DNA of 64,000 nucleotides from an uncultured Clostridia bacterium (GCA_946537885.1 CAMNGC010000004.1:62001-126000); one strand, 5' to 3'; numbered from the stretch's first letter, positions 45,041 to 54,915 are shown. The notes: generated from the sequence alone by a model not told the origin. Numbers and translations: made by a program.

Positions 45041-46581
45041 CTGCCGGCGCCTCCATTCCTCAAAGCCGCATTAACAGCCTGTTTATACGCTTCCAGCTGA
45101 GGTCTGACCTCCGAATCGGACTTGATGGGATTATATGTTATCTTCGCCGAATAAAGCCCTTTTATCTCATCCTGATCCTTGTAATATCCGCTCGCTAAAC
45201 CGGCCAGCATTCCGACACCCAGGGCGGTCATCTCATCGGATCTTGCTCTGGTGATCTTGACTCCCAGAAGGTCTGCTTGAAGCTGCATCAGGAATTCACT
45301 TCCGCAGACACCGCCGTCCACCTTCATATGAGTTGATGTTATGCCTGTATCATTCATCATGAGCTCCACCAATTCCGTGACCTGATAGGCAATAGACTCG
45401 ACTGCAGCTCTTACAATGTGCGCTCGTCCCGAGCCCCGGGTAAGGCCTGTAATAACACCCCTCGCCTCAGGATCCCAGTAGGGTGCTCCCAGCCCGGTAA
45501 ATGCAGGCACCAGATATACTCCTCCATTATCTTCTATAGAACGGCAGATAGGATCGCAATCAGACGGCTTCCCGATCATACAAAGCTCGTCTTTAAGCCA
45601 GCTTATTACGGAACCGCCCTGAAAGACACTGCCCTCGAGAGCATATATTGTCTTGCCGCCGATCGACCATGCCGCAGAACAAAGAAGACCCTTATCGGAA
45701 ATAACCGGCTTATCACCTACATTCATGAGCGTAAAACAGCCTGTTCCGTAGGTGGTCTTGGTATCTCCCGCTTCAAAGCAGTTCTGGCCGAATAACGCAG
45801 CCGCCTGATCACCTGCTATGCCGCAGATCTTAATGCCATTCAGTCTCTTAAGCGCCCTGATCTCTTCTTCCCTTAATCCCAGAGCAGAAAGCTCGTCTTC
45901 CCTCAGGTCGACTGCTCCGTAATCTGCGCAGGAGGGCTTCGGCTCGGCAAGTGCCGAGCGAGGTATATCCCACAGCGCCAGAAGCTCATCATCATAATCA
46001 AGCTCATTGATATCAAAAAGCATCGTCCTCGAACAATTAGAATAATCACTGGCAAAGACCTCGCCGTGAGTAATCCTGTATACAAGAAATGCATCTATAG
46101 TAGCGAAAAGCAGTTCGCCCGATTTGACTGCCTTCTGAGCGCCCGGAATATTTTCGATGATCCAGCGCATCTTGGTGGCGGAGAAATAAGGATCCAGCTT
46201 AAGCCCGGTCTTACTCGTGATATATGCTTCCTTTGCCTTATATTCTTCGCGTCTGCAAATGTCGGATGTTCTTCTGCACTGCCAAACGATAGCCTTGCAG
46301 ACAGGTTTGCCGCCGTCCTTTTCCATGGCAACCGTAGTCTCACGCTGATTAGTGATCGCCAGGGAATCGATCTCGACATCGGGGAATCTGATAAGGAGAT
46401 CGGCGGCAGCTCTAAGTACGGAGATATAGATCTCTTCGGCATCATGCTCGACATAGCCGGGCTGCGGATAGTGCTGCTCGATAGGCACCGGAACCGATGC
46501 CGTCAATTCTCCCTTCTGATTAAGCAGGAAGGCCTTGGTGGAGGTCGTGCCCTGATCAACTGTCAAAATATATCTTTCCAT
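45037..46581 (-). CDS. glpK: Glycerol kinase
   Basis: 514 residues, FGGY family. Visible motifs are the N-terminal VDQGTTSTKAF, the substrate loop ITNQRETTV, GDQAAALFGQ, TYGTGCF and KVDGGVCGSEFLMQLQADLLG. It phosphorylates glycerol to glycerol 3-phosphate. No glycerol facilitator gene is adjacent; instead it is preceded by malQ and followed by an AEC transporter gene, so glycerol may come from membrane-lipid turnover or free diffusion. Its ribosome site is weak. Confidence 0.95.
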   Translation of the reverse strand: MERYILTVDQGTTSTKAFLLNQKGELTASVPVPIEQHYPQPGYVEHDAEEIYISVLRAAADLLIRFPDVEIDSLAITNQRETTVAMEKDGGKPVCKAIVWQCRRTSDICRREEYKAKEAYITSKTGLKLDPYFSATKMRWIIENIPGAQKAVKSGELLFATIDAFLVYRITHGEVFASDYSNCSRTMLFDINELDYDDELLALWDIPRSALAEPKPSCADYGAVDLREDELSALGLREEEIRALKRLNGIKICGIAGDQAAALFGQNCFEAGDTKTTYGTGCFTLMNVGDKPVISDKGLLCSAAWSIGGKTIYALEGSVFQGGSVISWLKDELCMIGKPSDCDPICRSIEDNGGVYLVPAFTGLGAPYWDPEARGVITGLTRGSGRAHIVRAAVESIAYQVTELVELMMNDTGITSTHMKVDGGVCGSEFLMQLQADLLGVKITRARSDEMTALGVGMLAGLASGYYKDQDEIKGLYSAKITYNPIKSDSEVRPQLEAYKQAVNAALRNGGAGR

Positions 46582-46602
46582 TATTCGTGTCGCTCTTATA
46601 GA

Positions 46603-48123
46603 TTACCTTCTGTAAAGTCGGTTAAGCTCCTTATACCAATCGTTATCAATGCTGTCCAAATCCTCCTTGGAGAACCTGACGACCCAGTTGCCGGATGGAG
46701 TACCGGGGATGTTGATCCTCGTATCACCGCCATAGCCCAACATATCCTGAATAGGTATGATAACGCAATCTGCATGGCTCATCCACAGCGTTCTGATTAT
46801 GGCACGAAGTGAGGCGCTGTGAGATCCGCCGTCGCCCCAATTATCACCCTTAAAGCCGCAATAGGCCAGACACTCCTTGCGCTCATGTTCAGCCGCCTCC
46901 CATAGCCAGCCCAACATGGTATTGTTGTCGTGTGTACCCGTATAAGCAACGCAGTTAGCCGGATAGTTATGGGGCAGGTATGAACTGTCATCACCGGGAT
47001 TAAATGCGAACTGCATAACCTTCATTCCGGGCATGCCGCACTCCTTCATGAATTCCACCAGATCAGGAGTCATCTCCCCCAAGTCCTCGGCTATCAAGCC
47101 GGATCTGTCACCGAATTTCTTATCCATCGCTTCGAAAAAAGCCATACCCGGGCCTTTGACCCACTTGCCTTCCTTGGCGGTCTTGGCATCGGAGGGAACT
47201 TCCCAGTAAGAACTGAAAGCTCTGAAATGATCGATGCGGACAATGTCGTAGAGTTTGTAATTCTCCTCGATCCTTCTCATCCACCATTCAAAACCGGATT
47301 TCTTGTGCTTTTCCCAATCATAGATAGGATTGCCCCAGAGCTGCCCGTCTTCGGAGAAATAGTCCGGGGGAACGCCTGCCACACAGGAGAAGATCCGGTC
47401 GGGATCCTCTTTGAGCTGCTTAGGCGAAGACATCTTGAACATCTCCTTGTCAGCCCATACATCGGCTGAATCTCCGGAAACATAGATCGGCATATCTCCT
47501 ATGATCTGAATACCGTTATCATTGATCTGCTTCTTGATCTCCTGCCACTGGCTGCTGAAGATATACTGAACGAAAGCGTGATAATTATAGTTCTCCGTGC
47601 CTCTAACCGCTTCCAGCGCCTTAGCTTCATAGTTCTTAAGCGCTTCATCTTCCCACTGCCACCAGGCTTTCTGATCATTATCGTCCTTTATCGCCTGATA
47701 GAGGGCAACATCGTCCGCCCACTTATTGGCAGCTACGAATTCAGCTGTCTTCTGCATGATATCATCCCCCGCTCTCGAGAAGGCAAGTCTTAACATCTTC
47801 ACTCTCTCGACGCGAAGGAAATCATAATCGATCCTCCACTTATTGGCATTAAACTCGTTGGCAACAACCTCTTCTGCAGTCAGAAGTCCTGCCTTCATGA
47901 GTCTTCTCGGATCGATAAATAGCCAGTTGCCTGCAAAAGCCGAGAAGCTCTGATACGGCGAATCCCCCATTCCCGGGTAGGAAAAAGGCAATACCTGCCA
48001 ATATTTCATTCCCTGTTTCTGGAGTTGCCGGCTGAAGGCAACCGCCTCTTCCCCAAAAACTCCAATGCCGAAAGGTCCCGGCAACGATGCAATGTGCATC
48101 AATACTCCACCGCCGCGTCTCAT
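46603..48123 (-). CDS. malQ: 4-alpha-glucanotransferase (amylomaltase)
   Basis: 506 residues, GH77 length. Catalytic elements are seen: nucleophile Asp in VRIDHFRAF, acid/base Glu in LIAEDLGEM, and the stabilising Asp in YTGTHDNNTMLGW; GDMPIYVSGDSADVWA is also typical. It disproportionates maltodextrins in the cytoplasm during starch or glycogen use. AGGAGG stands eight bases before the ATG. First gene of a seven-gene operon that runs to the Sua5 fusion and is divergent from prfC. Confidence 0.96.
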   Translation of the reverse strand: MRRGGGVLMHIASLPGPFGIGVFGEEAVAFSRQLQKQGMKYWQVLPFSYPGMGDSPYQSFSAFAGNWLFIDPRRLMKAGLLTAEEVVANEFNANKWRIDYDFLRVERVKMLRLAFSRAGDDIMQKTAEFVAANKWADDVALYQAIKDDNDQKAWWQWEDEALKNYEAKALEAVRGTENYNYHAFVQYIFSSQWQEIKKQINDNGIQIIGDMPIYVSGDSADVWADKEMFKMSSPKQLKEDPDRIFSCVAGVPPDYFSEDGQLWGNPIYDWEKHKKSGFEWWMRRIEENYKLYDIVRIDHFRAFSSYWEVPSDAKTAKEGKWVKGPGMAFFEAMDKKFGDRSGLIAEDLGEMTPDLVEFMKECGMPGMKVMQFAFNPGDDSSYLPHNYPANCVAYTGTHDNNTMLGWLWEAAEHERKECLAYCGFKGDNWGDGGSHSASLRAIIRTLWMSHADCVIIPIQDMLGYGGDTRINIPGTPSGNWVVRFSKEDLDSIDNDWYKELNRLYRR

Positions 48124-48188
48124 AGCTTACGCCTCCTGTTATCAGTTATGCCGTAGCCTGTAGCGCCCCCTCAGGCGTTTTGCTATCT

Positions 48189-48216
48189 TTGCGAGTCGGC
48201 AACAAACTGATATAAT
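48189..48216 (+). promoter_or_regulatory. Promoter of prfC
   Basis: TTGCGA (48189-48194), 16 bases, TATAAT (48211-48216), 56 bases before the start codon. Confidence 0.65.
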
Positions 48217-48271
48217 GTTTTAGTTTTAAGGACACAAGTCCTCGCTTATTATACTATATGAAGGTGCAATA

Positions 48272-49909
48272 ATGAATTATTCTACTGAGGAAGAAATCAA
48301 AAGAAGACGTACTTTTGCCATAATCTCGCACCCCGACGCGGGTAAGACAACAATGACGGAGAAGCTTCTTCTCTACGGTGGAGCCATCCACATGGCCGGC
48401 TCCGTAAAGGCCCGTAAAGCAGCCCGTCACGCCACATCCGACTGGATGGAGATCGAGAAACAGAGAGGTATCTCCGTTACATCCTCGGTAATGCAGTTCA
48501 ACTATGACGGCTATTGCATCAATATTCTTGATACTCCCGGTCACCAGGACTTCTCGGAGGATACCTACCGTACCCTCTGTGCAGCCGATGCCGCAGTCAT
48601 GCTCTTAGACGGTGCCAAGGGTGTCGAGGCACAGACCATCAAGCTTTTCCATGTATGCCGTAAAAGAGGCATCCCGATATTCACCTTTATCAACAAGATG
48701 GACCGTGCGGCAAAGAATCCTTTCGATCTTATCGACGAGCTCGAAAAGGTTCTGGGCATCCGCTCCACTCCCGTCAACTGGCCGATCGGCACGGACGGCG
48801 ACTTCGAAGGAGTTTACGAGAGAGCCACCGGCGAAGTACTTCTTTTCGATTCGTCGAATCAGGATCACGGCGCCAGCATGGTCAAAGCATCAACATCCGG
48901 TATCGATGACCCGGAACTTAAGAATCATATGAGCGCAGGCCACTATGAGACTCTCCGTAACGACATCGAGCTATTGGATATGGCAGGTGACGAGTATGAT
49001 ATCGAGAAGGTATTGGCAGGCCAGCTGACACCGGTCTTCTTCGGTTCCGCCATCACCAACTTCGGCGTAGAGCCTTTCCTCAAGCACTTCCTCGAGGCGG
49101 CTCCCATGCCTCAGCCTCATCACGCCTCTGACGAGATCGGAATCGTCGAGCCGACGGATGAGATGTTTTCCGGCTTCATATTTAAGATCCAGGCTAACAT
49201 GGATCCCAACCACCGCGACAGAATGGCCTTCCTGCGTATCTGCTCAGGTAAGTACGAGAAGAACATGAGCGTTAATCATATGCGACTGGGCAAGAAGATC
49301 ACCCTTTCCCAGCCGCAGCAGTTCATGGCACAGGACCGTAACATCGTTGAGGATGCATACGCCGGCGACATCATCGGAGTTTTCGACCCCGGTCACTTCA
49401 GGATCGGCGACACCCTGATCTCATCTTCAAGGAAATTCGAATTCGACCCGATCCCGGTCTTCCCTCCCGAGAATTTTGCAAAGGTACAGCCCAAAGACTC
49501 CATGAAGCGCAAGCAGTTCCTGAAGGGCATCGAACAGCTCTCACAGGAAGGTGCCGTTCAGCTCTACAAGCAGCCTGACATCGGTACGGAGACCTATATC
49601 ATGGGCGTTGTAGGAATCCTGCAGTTCGACGTACTGGAATACCGTCTCAAGAGCGAGTACGGCGTTGATATCATCAGGACTCCCCTTAACTACCGTCTGG
49701 CCCGCTGGGTCAAGAGCGACGTCGGCGGAGGCTTCGGCGCACAGGGCGGGCCTGACTATCATGATCTGACACTGACATCCACATCCATGCTGGTACTCGA
49801 CCGCGATGACGAGCCGGTCGTGCTCTTCGAATCCGAATGGGCAGTAGACTGGGCAGTCGATCACAATAAGAGCCTTAAGCTCAGGTTCGAGGATATCCAT
49901 ACTAAGTAA
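48272..49909 (+). CDS. prfC: Peptide chain release factor 3
   Basis: 545 residues. A translational GTPase: G1 ISHPDAGKTTMTEKLL, switch region KQRGISVTSSVMQF, G3 DTPGHQDFSEDTYRTL and G4 NKMDR, then the RF3-specific C-terminal domains (FKIQANMDPNHRDRMAFLRICSG). It removes RF1 and RF2 from ribosomes after termination. AAGGTG lies six bases before the ATG; a terminator follows. Confidence 0.97.
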   Translation: MNYSTEEEIKRRRTFAIISHPDAGKTTMTEKLLLYGGAIHMAGSVKARKAARHATSDWMEIEKQRGISVTSSVMQFNYDGYCINILDTPGHQDFSEDTYRTLCAADAAVMLLDGAKGVEAQTIKLFHVCRKRGIPIFTFINKMDRAAKNPFDLIDELEKVLGIRSTPVNWPIGTDGDFEGVYERATGEVLLFDSSNQDHGASMVKASTSGIDDPELKNHMSAGHYETLRNDIELLDMAGDEYDIEKVLAGQLTPVFFGSAITNFGVEPFLKHFLEAAPMPQPHHASDEIGIVEPTDEMFSGFIFKIQANMDPNHRDRMAFLRICSGKYEKNMSVNHMRLGKKITLSQPQQFMAQDRNIVEDAYAGDIIGVFDPGHFRIGDTLISSSRKFEFDPIPVFPPENFAKVQPKDSMKRKQFLKGIEQLSQEGAVQLYKQPDIGTETYIMGVVGILQFDVLEYRLKSEYGVDIIRTPLNYRLARWVKSDVGGGFGAQGGPDYHDLTLTSTSMLVLDRDDEPVVLFESEWAVDWAVDHNKSLKLRFEDIHTK

Positions 49910-49971
49910 GAGCGGAGCATCACAGGAGCGTCAAAGCCTGATAGGCAAGTAATCTAAATAACTCAATATAG

Positions 49972-50010
49972 CAACTGAGAATGAGACATCTTATCCTCAG
50001 TTGGTACTTT
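49972..50010 (+). terminator. Terminator of prfC
   Basis: Perfect eight-base arms CAACTGAG/CTCAGTTG (49972-49979, 49996-50003) followed by GTACTTTTTTC. Confidence 0.8.
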
Positions 50011-50092
50011 TTTCTTCACGTTTTATGTGGGATTTATATATTGGCTCTAACCGATTCCGATCGAAAAATCTGTTGATAATCGGGGACAGGCG

Positions 50093-50361
50093 CGTCAACA
50101 GAAATGGTCTTCTGACTTCCAATCTGTTGACGGTCAGAGTGGCGCGTCAACAGAAATGACCTTCAGACAGCAAATCTGTTGACGGTCAGGGCGGGTGCGT
50201 CAACAGAAATGACCTCCAGACGGCAAATCTGTTGACGGTCAGGGCGACCGCGTCAACAGAAATGGCCTCCAGACAGCAAATCTGTTGACGGCGGGGGTGG
50301 CTGCGTCAACAGAAATGGCCTCCAGACAGCAAATCTGTTGACGGCGGGGGTGGCTGCGTCA
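50093..50361. repeat. Tandem array of five 53-bp hairpin repeats
   Basis: Full copies begin at 50093 (52 bp), 50145, 50198, 50251 and 50304 (53 bp each), a truncated sixth at 50357. Copies 4 and 5 are identical. Each unit has perfect ten-base inverted arms CGTCAACAGA and TCTGTTGACG around about 20 bases, then a G-rich 13-base spacer. A degenerate right half lies just before at about 50069-50092. The array stands between the convergent ends of prfC and the DUF4214/transglutaminase gene. Confidence 0.9.
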
Positions 50362-50377
50362 TAGGATCAGCTTATTC

Positions 50378-52348
50378 TCAATACCAGGTGCTGCAGTCGT
50401 AAGGATCGAATGTCTTCAGATCAACCCCGAAATCTCCCAGAACCATATCGTAAACTGTGTCATAGCCACGGAGGAATCCGACCTTGGTGTAAATGGAATT
50501 GAGCGAAGCTTCCGATGGGATCCAAGGAGTCGAGAAATCCGTCTCGCCTTTATCCAGCCCCATCTGTCCCTGCACCTCTACGAAGACATAATGTGACGGA
50601 TCGATCAATACCATGCAGATACGATGCCCCGCACTGTTCTCGTTGCGATTTGCGTATGATACGGAATAGTAATTACTGTAATCATTATATAAGCTCCCGT
50701 TCTCGTAATAAGAACATGCCATCGTCCAAGAGGTGTAACCACGCAGTCTCATAACGGCGGCGACGGAGTGACAGCCCCAGCAAGTGTAATCTCTGTATGA
50801 ATGGTTGCGCACCCAATATTCGGCGGCGCTCAACACCTCAAGATCGGTCATATCCGGCTTATATTTTAAGATATCAGACAAGATTCCCTTGGCATTCTCA
50901 GAATAGATCAGAGGGCCTGTCTGCTCGTTATTAAATTCAATGGTCTTTATCTTACTGCCCTTATAGTAGAGGTCGAATTTCTGAAGACCGGGCTCGCTGA
51001 ATTCGATGTGAACAGTGATGTATTTGTCAAAACCCTTTTCGAGCATATACTGATATCTCTCATCGGAATAATATGCCATCGAGAAAGGCTCTTCCCCTTC
51101 ATAATACTGTGTGTAAGCGATCACTTTGGCGGAAGAGGCATTCGGAATATACTGGGTGGATACGCCGCCTATATCGCGGAAGCCCTCATCCCCCTTATGC
51201 TTGATGTAGAAGTTCGAAGCATTCACCTTTCCGGAAACATATATTATCAGGTCAAGGCCCATATAATACTCGTTTGAGTCTACTGTCCCGTAGCTACAAG
51301 ACTCAAGATCCGTATAGGTACATCCGCTATAACTTTCGTAAGTGGACGCCTCCATAAAGGAGATGCCGTCACAAGTCGCGATCTTCTTGTAAGAATGAGT
51401 GACCTCTCTTGTAAAAGGAACAACTGTCGGTCCCACAACGACCTCATTATTATCTTCCTGAACAGTCGAATCACCGGGTACATCCATGTTGACAGAATTA
51501 CGCGCATAACGCTCACCGCTGACATTGCCACCTGCTTCGATCCCGTAGCTGCTGCAAAGCCCTATCCACTCCTGAGATCCTGCGAAACCATTAAAGATCT
51601 CGAGGTCATCGCTGCCGCCGCTGATCAAAGCAAGCCAACTGTCAAGTCCGCTCTGATCCGGCTCCCTGCCCAGAAAACCCATATACAGATCCGTCACAAA
51701 ATCCCGATCTGTCTTGTTCTTATTCTTATACTCACTCGAAAAGATAAATCCGTAGGCAGCCTCCGCACCGCTTATATCTCTGTTTGCCAGCCTTGTCGAC
51801 CAATCGGCCATTCCTGATTGATCACAATTCCTCCCAAGGATTATCCTATAAAGCCTCTCAACAAACAGATTGATCTTGGCAATCTTCTGATAATCCTTGC
51901 CGGCTATATGGAAACCCGCAATTATCCCATAACTGCTACACAACTCAAAGAATTCCACGGAATTAGCAAATCCGCAAAAAAGCTCCTCTCTGCTCATACC
52001 GGAGTTCATTTTGGAGAGCCAATCTGCCTTCCCCGCAGGATCAGATGCCCTACCGAAGAAACAGTTGTACATCAGCTCAACATAATCATCATTACTTATG
52101 GTCTTATTCTGAAACTCGGGTGAAAAGATAAACCCGTAGGCGCATCCTACGCCTGTGTTTGTCCCGTTTTCGAGCTGCTCGGTCCAATCACGGAATCCTG
52201 CCGGATCCGGCTGCCTGTCTAAGCAAATATCATAGAGTCTTGTAACAAAGTCGCCGACATCCTGTTTGTCGCTCGCGGCCGACGCCGGCATTACAAACAC
52301 AGAGAATACGATTATTATCGAAAGCAATAATGAGACGATCTTCTTCAT
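50378..52348 (-). CDS. Secreted protein with DUF4214 repeats and transglutaminase-like domain
   Basis: 656 residues. A signal peptide (MPASAA) is followed by four DUF4214 units (about 30-275), a beta-rich middle and a C-terminal domain (about 520-625) with a Cys in TCWGCHSVAAVMRLRGYT and a His in AGHRICMVLIDPSHYVFVEVQG, the arrangement of transglutaminase-like or papain-like cysteine enzymes. It is exported and may act on cell-surface protein or peptidoglycan; activity is inference. GGGGGAT stands before the ATG, and a TATAAT lies about 25 bases further upstream. Same repeat family as the protein at 37858-39720. Confidence 0.82.
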   Translation of the reverse strand: MKKIVSLLLSIIIVFSVFVMPASAASDKQDVGDFVTRLYDICLDRQPDPAGFRDWTEQLENGTNTGVGCAYGFIFSPEFQNKTISNDDYVELMYNCFFGRASDPAGKADWLSKMNSGMSREELFCGFANSVEFFELCSSYGIIAGFHIAGKDYQKIAKINLFVERLYRIILGRNCDQSGMADWSTRLANRDISGAEAAYGFIFSSEYKNKNKTDRDFVTDLYMGFLGREPDQSGLDSWLALISGGSDDLEIFNGFAGSQEWIGLCSSYGIEAGGNVSGERYARNSVNMDVPGDSTVQEDNNEVVVGPTVVPFTREVTHSYKKIATCDGISFMEASTYESYSGCTYTDLESCSYGTVDSNEYYMGLDLIIYVSGKVNASNFYIKHKGDEGFRDIGGVSTQYIPNASSAKVIAYTQYYEGEEPFSMAYYSDERYQYMLEKGFDKYITVHIEFSEPGLQKFDLYYKGSKIKTIEFNNEQTGPLIYSENAKGILSDILKYKPDMTDLEVLSAAEYWVRNHSYRDYTCWGCHSVAAVMRLRGYTSWTMACSYYENGSLYNDYSNYYSVSYANRNENSAGHRICMVLIDPSHYVFVEVQGQMGLDKGETDFSTPWIPSEASLNSIYTKVGFLRGYDTVYDMVLGDFGVDLKTFDPYDCSTWY

Positions 52349-52426
52349 GACTTAAATCCCCCTTACTCGGATTATAGCATGTTACACTATTCTCTGCTTA
52401 AAAGCTCCCAGTTCCACAAAGCGCCT

Positions 52427-52954
52427 TCACCTGCCGTTCCACAAAGTCCGCACGATGTAGCGGGATAGGAGACCGAGCAGGTACATGGCAATAACAACTA
52501 TGACGACATCGAGCGCGATCTCAAGAGCATTGTGATCAGAGGATTCGTTATACACGACGACGCTGAAATTGCCGGAGGATGTGACGGATCCGAGGTTCGT
52601 CTCCACATAGTTCAGGCTCGAGAGCGGGACATTCGATGCATAGCTTCGGCTAAGCGGATCGAAACTGTCAAGGATGATGGTACAGGTCGATGCGGAGGAG
52701 TTCGGGACACTGATGATGTAGACAGATGTTCCGGGAGTTGCCTTGGGTGTCCAGCCGTTGTTCTCGATAAAATCGATACCGTCCGCGGAGGCGATCGATG
52801 CCGGGATCTTCGCTTCATATTCGAAAAAGCAGCCGGGCTCGTGGCTGTGAGCGCACGAACGCATACCGATGCAGACAAAGAGCACGACGATCAGCATCAT
52901 GTGTATGCAGGCTCTGACCCCCTCAGGTGAATAACCTCTGAATCTGTTTCTCAT
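52427..52954 (-). CDS. Membrane protein with outer domain, unknown
   Basis: 175 residues with a helix near each end (about 17-33 and 145-165) and a polar, beta-rich segment between, rich in Ser, Asn and Thr, likely outside the cell. The start has AGGAG before the ATG and overlaps the end of the papain-like gene by almost nothing (1-base gap), so it may be its membrane partner. No family recognised. Confidence 0.65.
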   Translation of the reverse strand: MRNRFRGYSPEGVRACIHMMLIVVLFVCIGMRSCAHSHEPGCFFEYEAKIPASIASADGIDFIENNGWTPKATPGTSVYIISVPNSSASTCTIILDSFDPLSRSYASNVPLSSLNYVETNLGSVTSSGNFSVVVYNESSDHNALEIALDVVIVVIAMYLLGLLSRYIVRTLWNGR

Positions 52955-52955
52955 A

Positions 52956-54317
52956 TCACTCCTCGAAAAGCACTTTTATACATGCATTATTAGCCACAAA
53001 ATCCGTCCCCAACAGTTCGCTCGTCGTCTCTTCCGTCAGGTCGTACCACTCGCCGTCCAAAAGGACGTATGACTGACCGGGCTCGGAGATGACCAATATA
53101 TAGGCGTAGTTCTCCAGATCATGAGTCTCGCCGTCGACAGGAGCTGGCGCGTCGTAGGTTATCGATACGGTAAACTCTCCATCGACTGTGACCGGCTCGT
53201 CAAGAACGATCGTGTCATAGCCTTTATAGATGAAGCTCGCATCCTGCGAATAGAGAAGCTCGCCGAAACGTCCGTCGTAGATATCAAGATGAAGGTTCTC
53301 GCCTTCTTCCAGGAGGAAGGTGCCGACTGCGCCGATCGTTCCGGAGTAGTAAAAGACATTGGCGGTCGTGGTCGCATTGCCCGTGGCTATCGACTCGGTC
53401 CAGCCGCTGTCGTAGGACTCGACATGTGTATAATACGGACTGACACGAAGCGAATACATCTCTGCCTTCCAGATCTCATAGGATACCCACATGAAGCCGT
53501 TGTTGCCCCAGGACGTCGAAAAAGAATTCTGCGCATACCAGGCTCCGTTCTCCTCTGCCGGGAAGTTGTAGTAATCAGCCGGGAAATCGTCATCCCAACC
53601 GACAAGAGCGATCATGTGCTCCTCTTTCTCAGAATCGGTATTAAGTGACATATAGCCGCCGTGCGGATATGTTCTGAATGAGTCGTCGGCGATCCCGATA
53701 ACGAGCGCGCCGTTCTGCCTCATAACCTCCTGAGCTTCCTCGACTGGATGCTCTGTCAGATCCCAATAAGATGTGAGGACGATACCGTCGATCAGGCCAT
53801 TAGCCGCGACATTCGCCGGTAGCATTCCCCATGTGCCCATGTCGAACACGGGCACGGTCGTATAGTGCATTCCTTCGCGTGTAGGATCCTCGTCGCCTTG
53901 TGTGCCGTACGACTCCCAGACCAGAGTATCAGCGTCGACCGTTATCTCTTCGCCGGTGAGTCTTAAGCAGCTAGACTCCATGGCAGTCGCCGCCGCATTC
54001 GCGAAGCAGGCTCCCGTGCCCTGACTTCTGACAGGTGTCGCGCAACCGTCGGCGATCAGCGAGAAGCTGCTGTCGTCCGAAGCGAAAGCCCTGTAACTGT
54101 TCTCGGGCGCAGCCGTGGTCTCTGTAGTGCCGGTGTCAGAAGCAGCGTCGCTTACGTCGGATCCGTCACTGCTGTCCGAGCCGTCGCTTCCTTCGGTCTC
54201 CTGCGCCTCTGAGTCCGTCTGCGGAGCGTCGGTGGAAGTTGTTCTCGATGATGAACACGCCGACATCAGAAATGCCGACGCGGTCAAAAGCGCAATTGCC
54301 GATATACGTTTATTCAT
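52956..54317 (-). CDS. Papain-like (C1) cysteine protease lipoprotein
   Basis: 453 residues. Signal peptide with lipobox (LMSAC), an acidic Ser/Asp/Thr linker (about 25-75), then a C1-type catalytic domain: Gln and Cys in VRSQGTGACFANAAATAMES, His in EEHMIALVGWDDDF, and Asn in AQNSFSTSWGNNGF. After it comes a beta-rich domain (about 310-453). All three catalytic positions and the oxyanion Gln are kept, so it is probably an active surface protease. It is the middle of a three-gene operon with a small lipoprotein and a membrane protein. Confidence 0.88.
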   Translation of the reverse strand: MNKRISAIALLTASAFLMSACSSSRTTSTDAPQTDSEAQETEGSDGSDSSDGSDVSDAASDTGTTETTAAPENSYRAFASDDSSFSLIADGCATPVRSQGTGACFANAAATAMESSCLRLTGEEITVDADTLVWESYGTQGDEDPTREGMHYTTVPVFDMGTWGMLPANVAANGLIDGIVLTSYWDLTEHPVEEAQEVMRQNGALVIGIADDSFRTYPHGGYMSLNTDSEKEEHMIALVGWDDDFPADYYNFPAEENGAWYAQNSFSTSWGNNGFMWVSYEIWKAEMYSLRVSPYYTHVESYDSGWTESIATGNATTTANVFYYSGTIGAVGTFLLEEGENLHLDIYDGRFGELLYSQDASFIYKGYDTIVLDEPVTVDGEFTVSITYDAPAPVDGETHDLENYAYILVISEPGQSYVLLDGEWYDLTEETTSELLGTDFVANNACIKVLFEE

Positions 54318-54324
54318 AGACCTG

Positions 54325-54915
54325 TCAGCAGCCGAGAGTCATATCCCAGACCGAGATAGTCGTGATCGTCACGTTGTCGTCGCTGTTAAACATAAGCATA
54401 GCGTTGCCGACCGAGTACTGGAGATAGCCTTCGCCCTGATCCCAAGGCTCGCCGAATCTGTCAATGATGGACTGGATCGGGGCCCCATAATCGAAAGAAT
54501 TCTGGAACTTACCGTTACCGATACCCGTGTTCATCGTATTGACGCTAATGGTGCTGACCAGTCCGTCATAGTTCTCGGTGATCTCGAATCCGTCATAAGT
54601 GTGGATGATGCAAAGATACTCGCAATCGCCGGTACAAGGCTCCACCCTCTCCTCGGGCTTGATCTCGTCGCCGAGCTGATCCTTTACTTCCGCAAAGGGC
54701 ATTCCGATATACACATCCACACCATTCAGTGTGCAATAAAGATCCTCATAAGCGAGGCTGCCGCCTGCACTCTCTGTGTCAGCAACTTCTTCGGTCTCTT
54801 GGGCCGGCGCCTCTGTCTTCTCTGTATCGTCATCTGAATCCTTGGAACATGCTGCGATCCCCATACCAAGGGCTACTGTCGCAAGTATAACTGCCAATAA
54901 TCTGCGATATTTCAT
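54325..54915 (-). CDS. Small lipoprotein
   Basis: 196 residues. A signal peptide with lipobox (GIAAC), an acidic Glu/Asp/Thr linker, and a compact C-terminal domain (about 60-196; VDVYIGMPFAEVKDQLGDEI, DGFEITENYDGLVSTISV) that looks like the beta-lactamase-inhibitor or SmpA/OmlA-like fold, though I cannot fix the family. GGAGGGA stands before the ATG. First gene of the operon with the papain-like lipoprotein 7 bases downstream. Confidence 0.75.
   Translation of the reverse strand: MKYRRLLAVILATVALGMGIAACSKDSDDDTEKTEAPAQETEEVADTESAGGSLAYEDLYCTLNGVDVYIGMPFAEVKDQLGDEIKPEERVEPCTGDCEYLCIIHTYDGFEITENYDGLVSTISVNTMNTGIGNGKFQNSFDYGAPIQSIIDRFGEPWDQGEGYLQYSVGNAMLMFNSDDNVTITTISVWDMTLGC

Noticed and set aside
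50093-50361. CRISPR array
   Set aside because: Repeats are direct and regular, but the stretches between the arms are nearly the same in every copy instead of unique spacers, and no cas gene is in the window.
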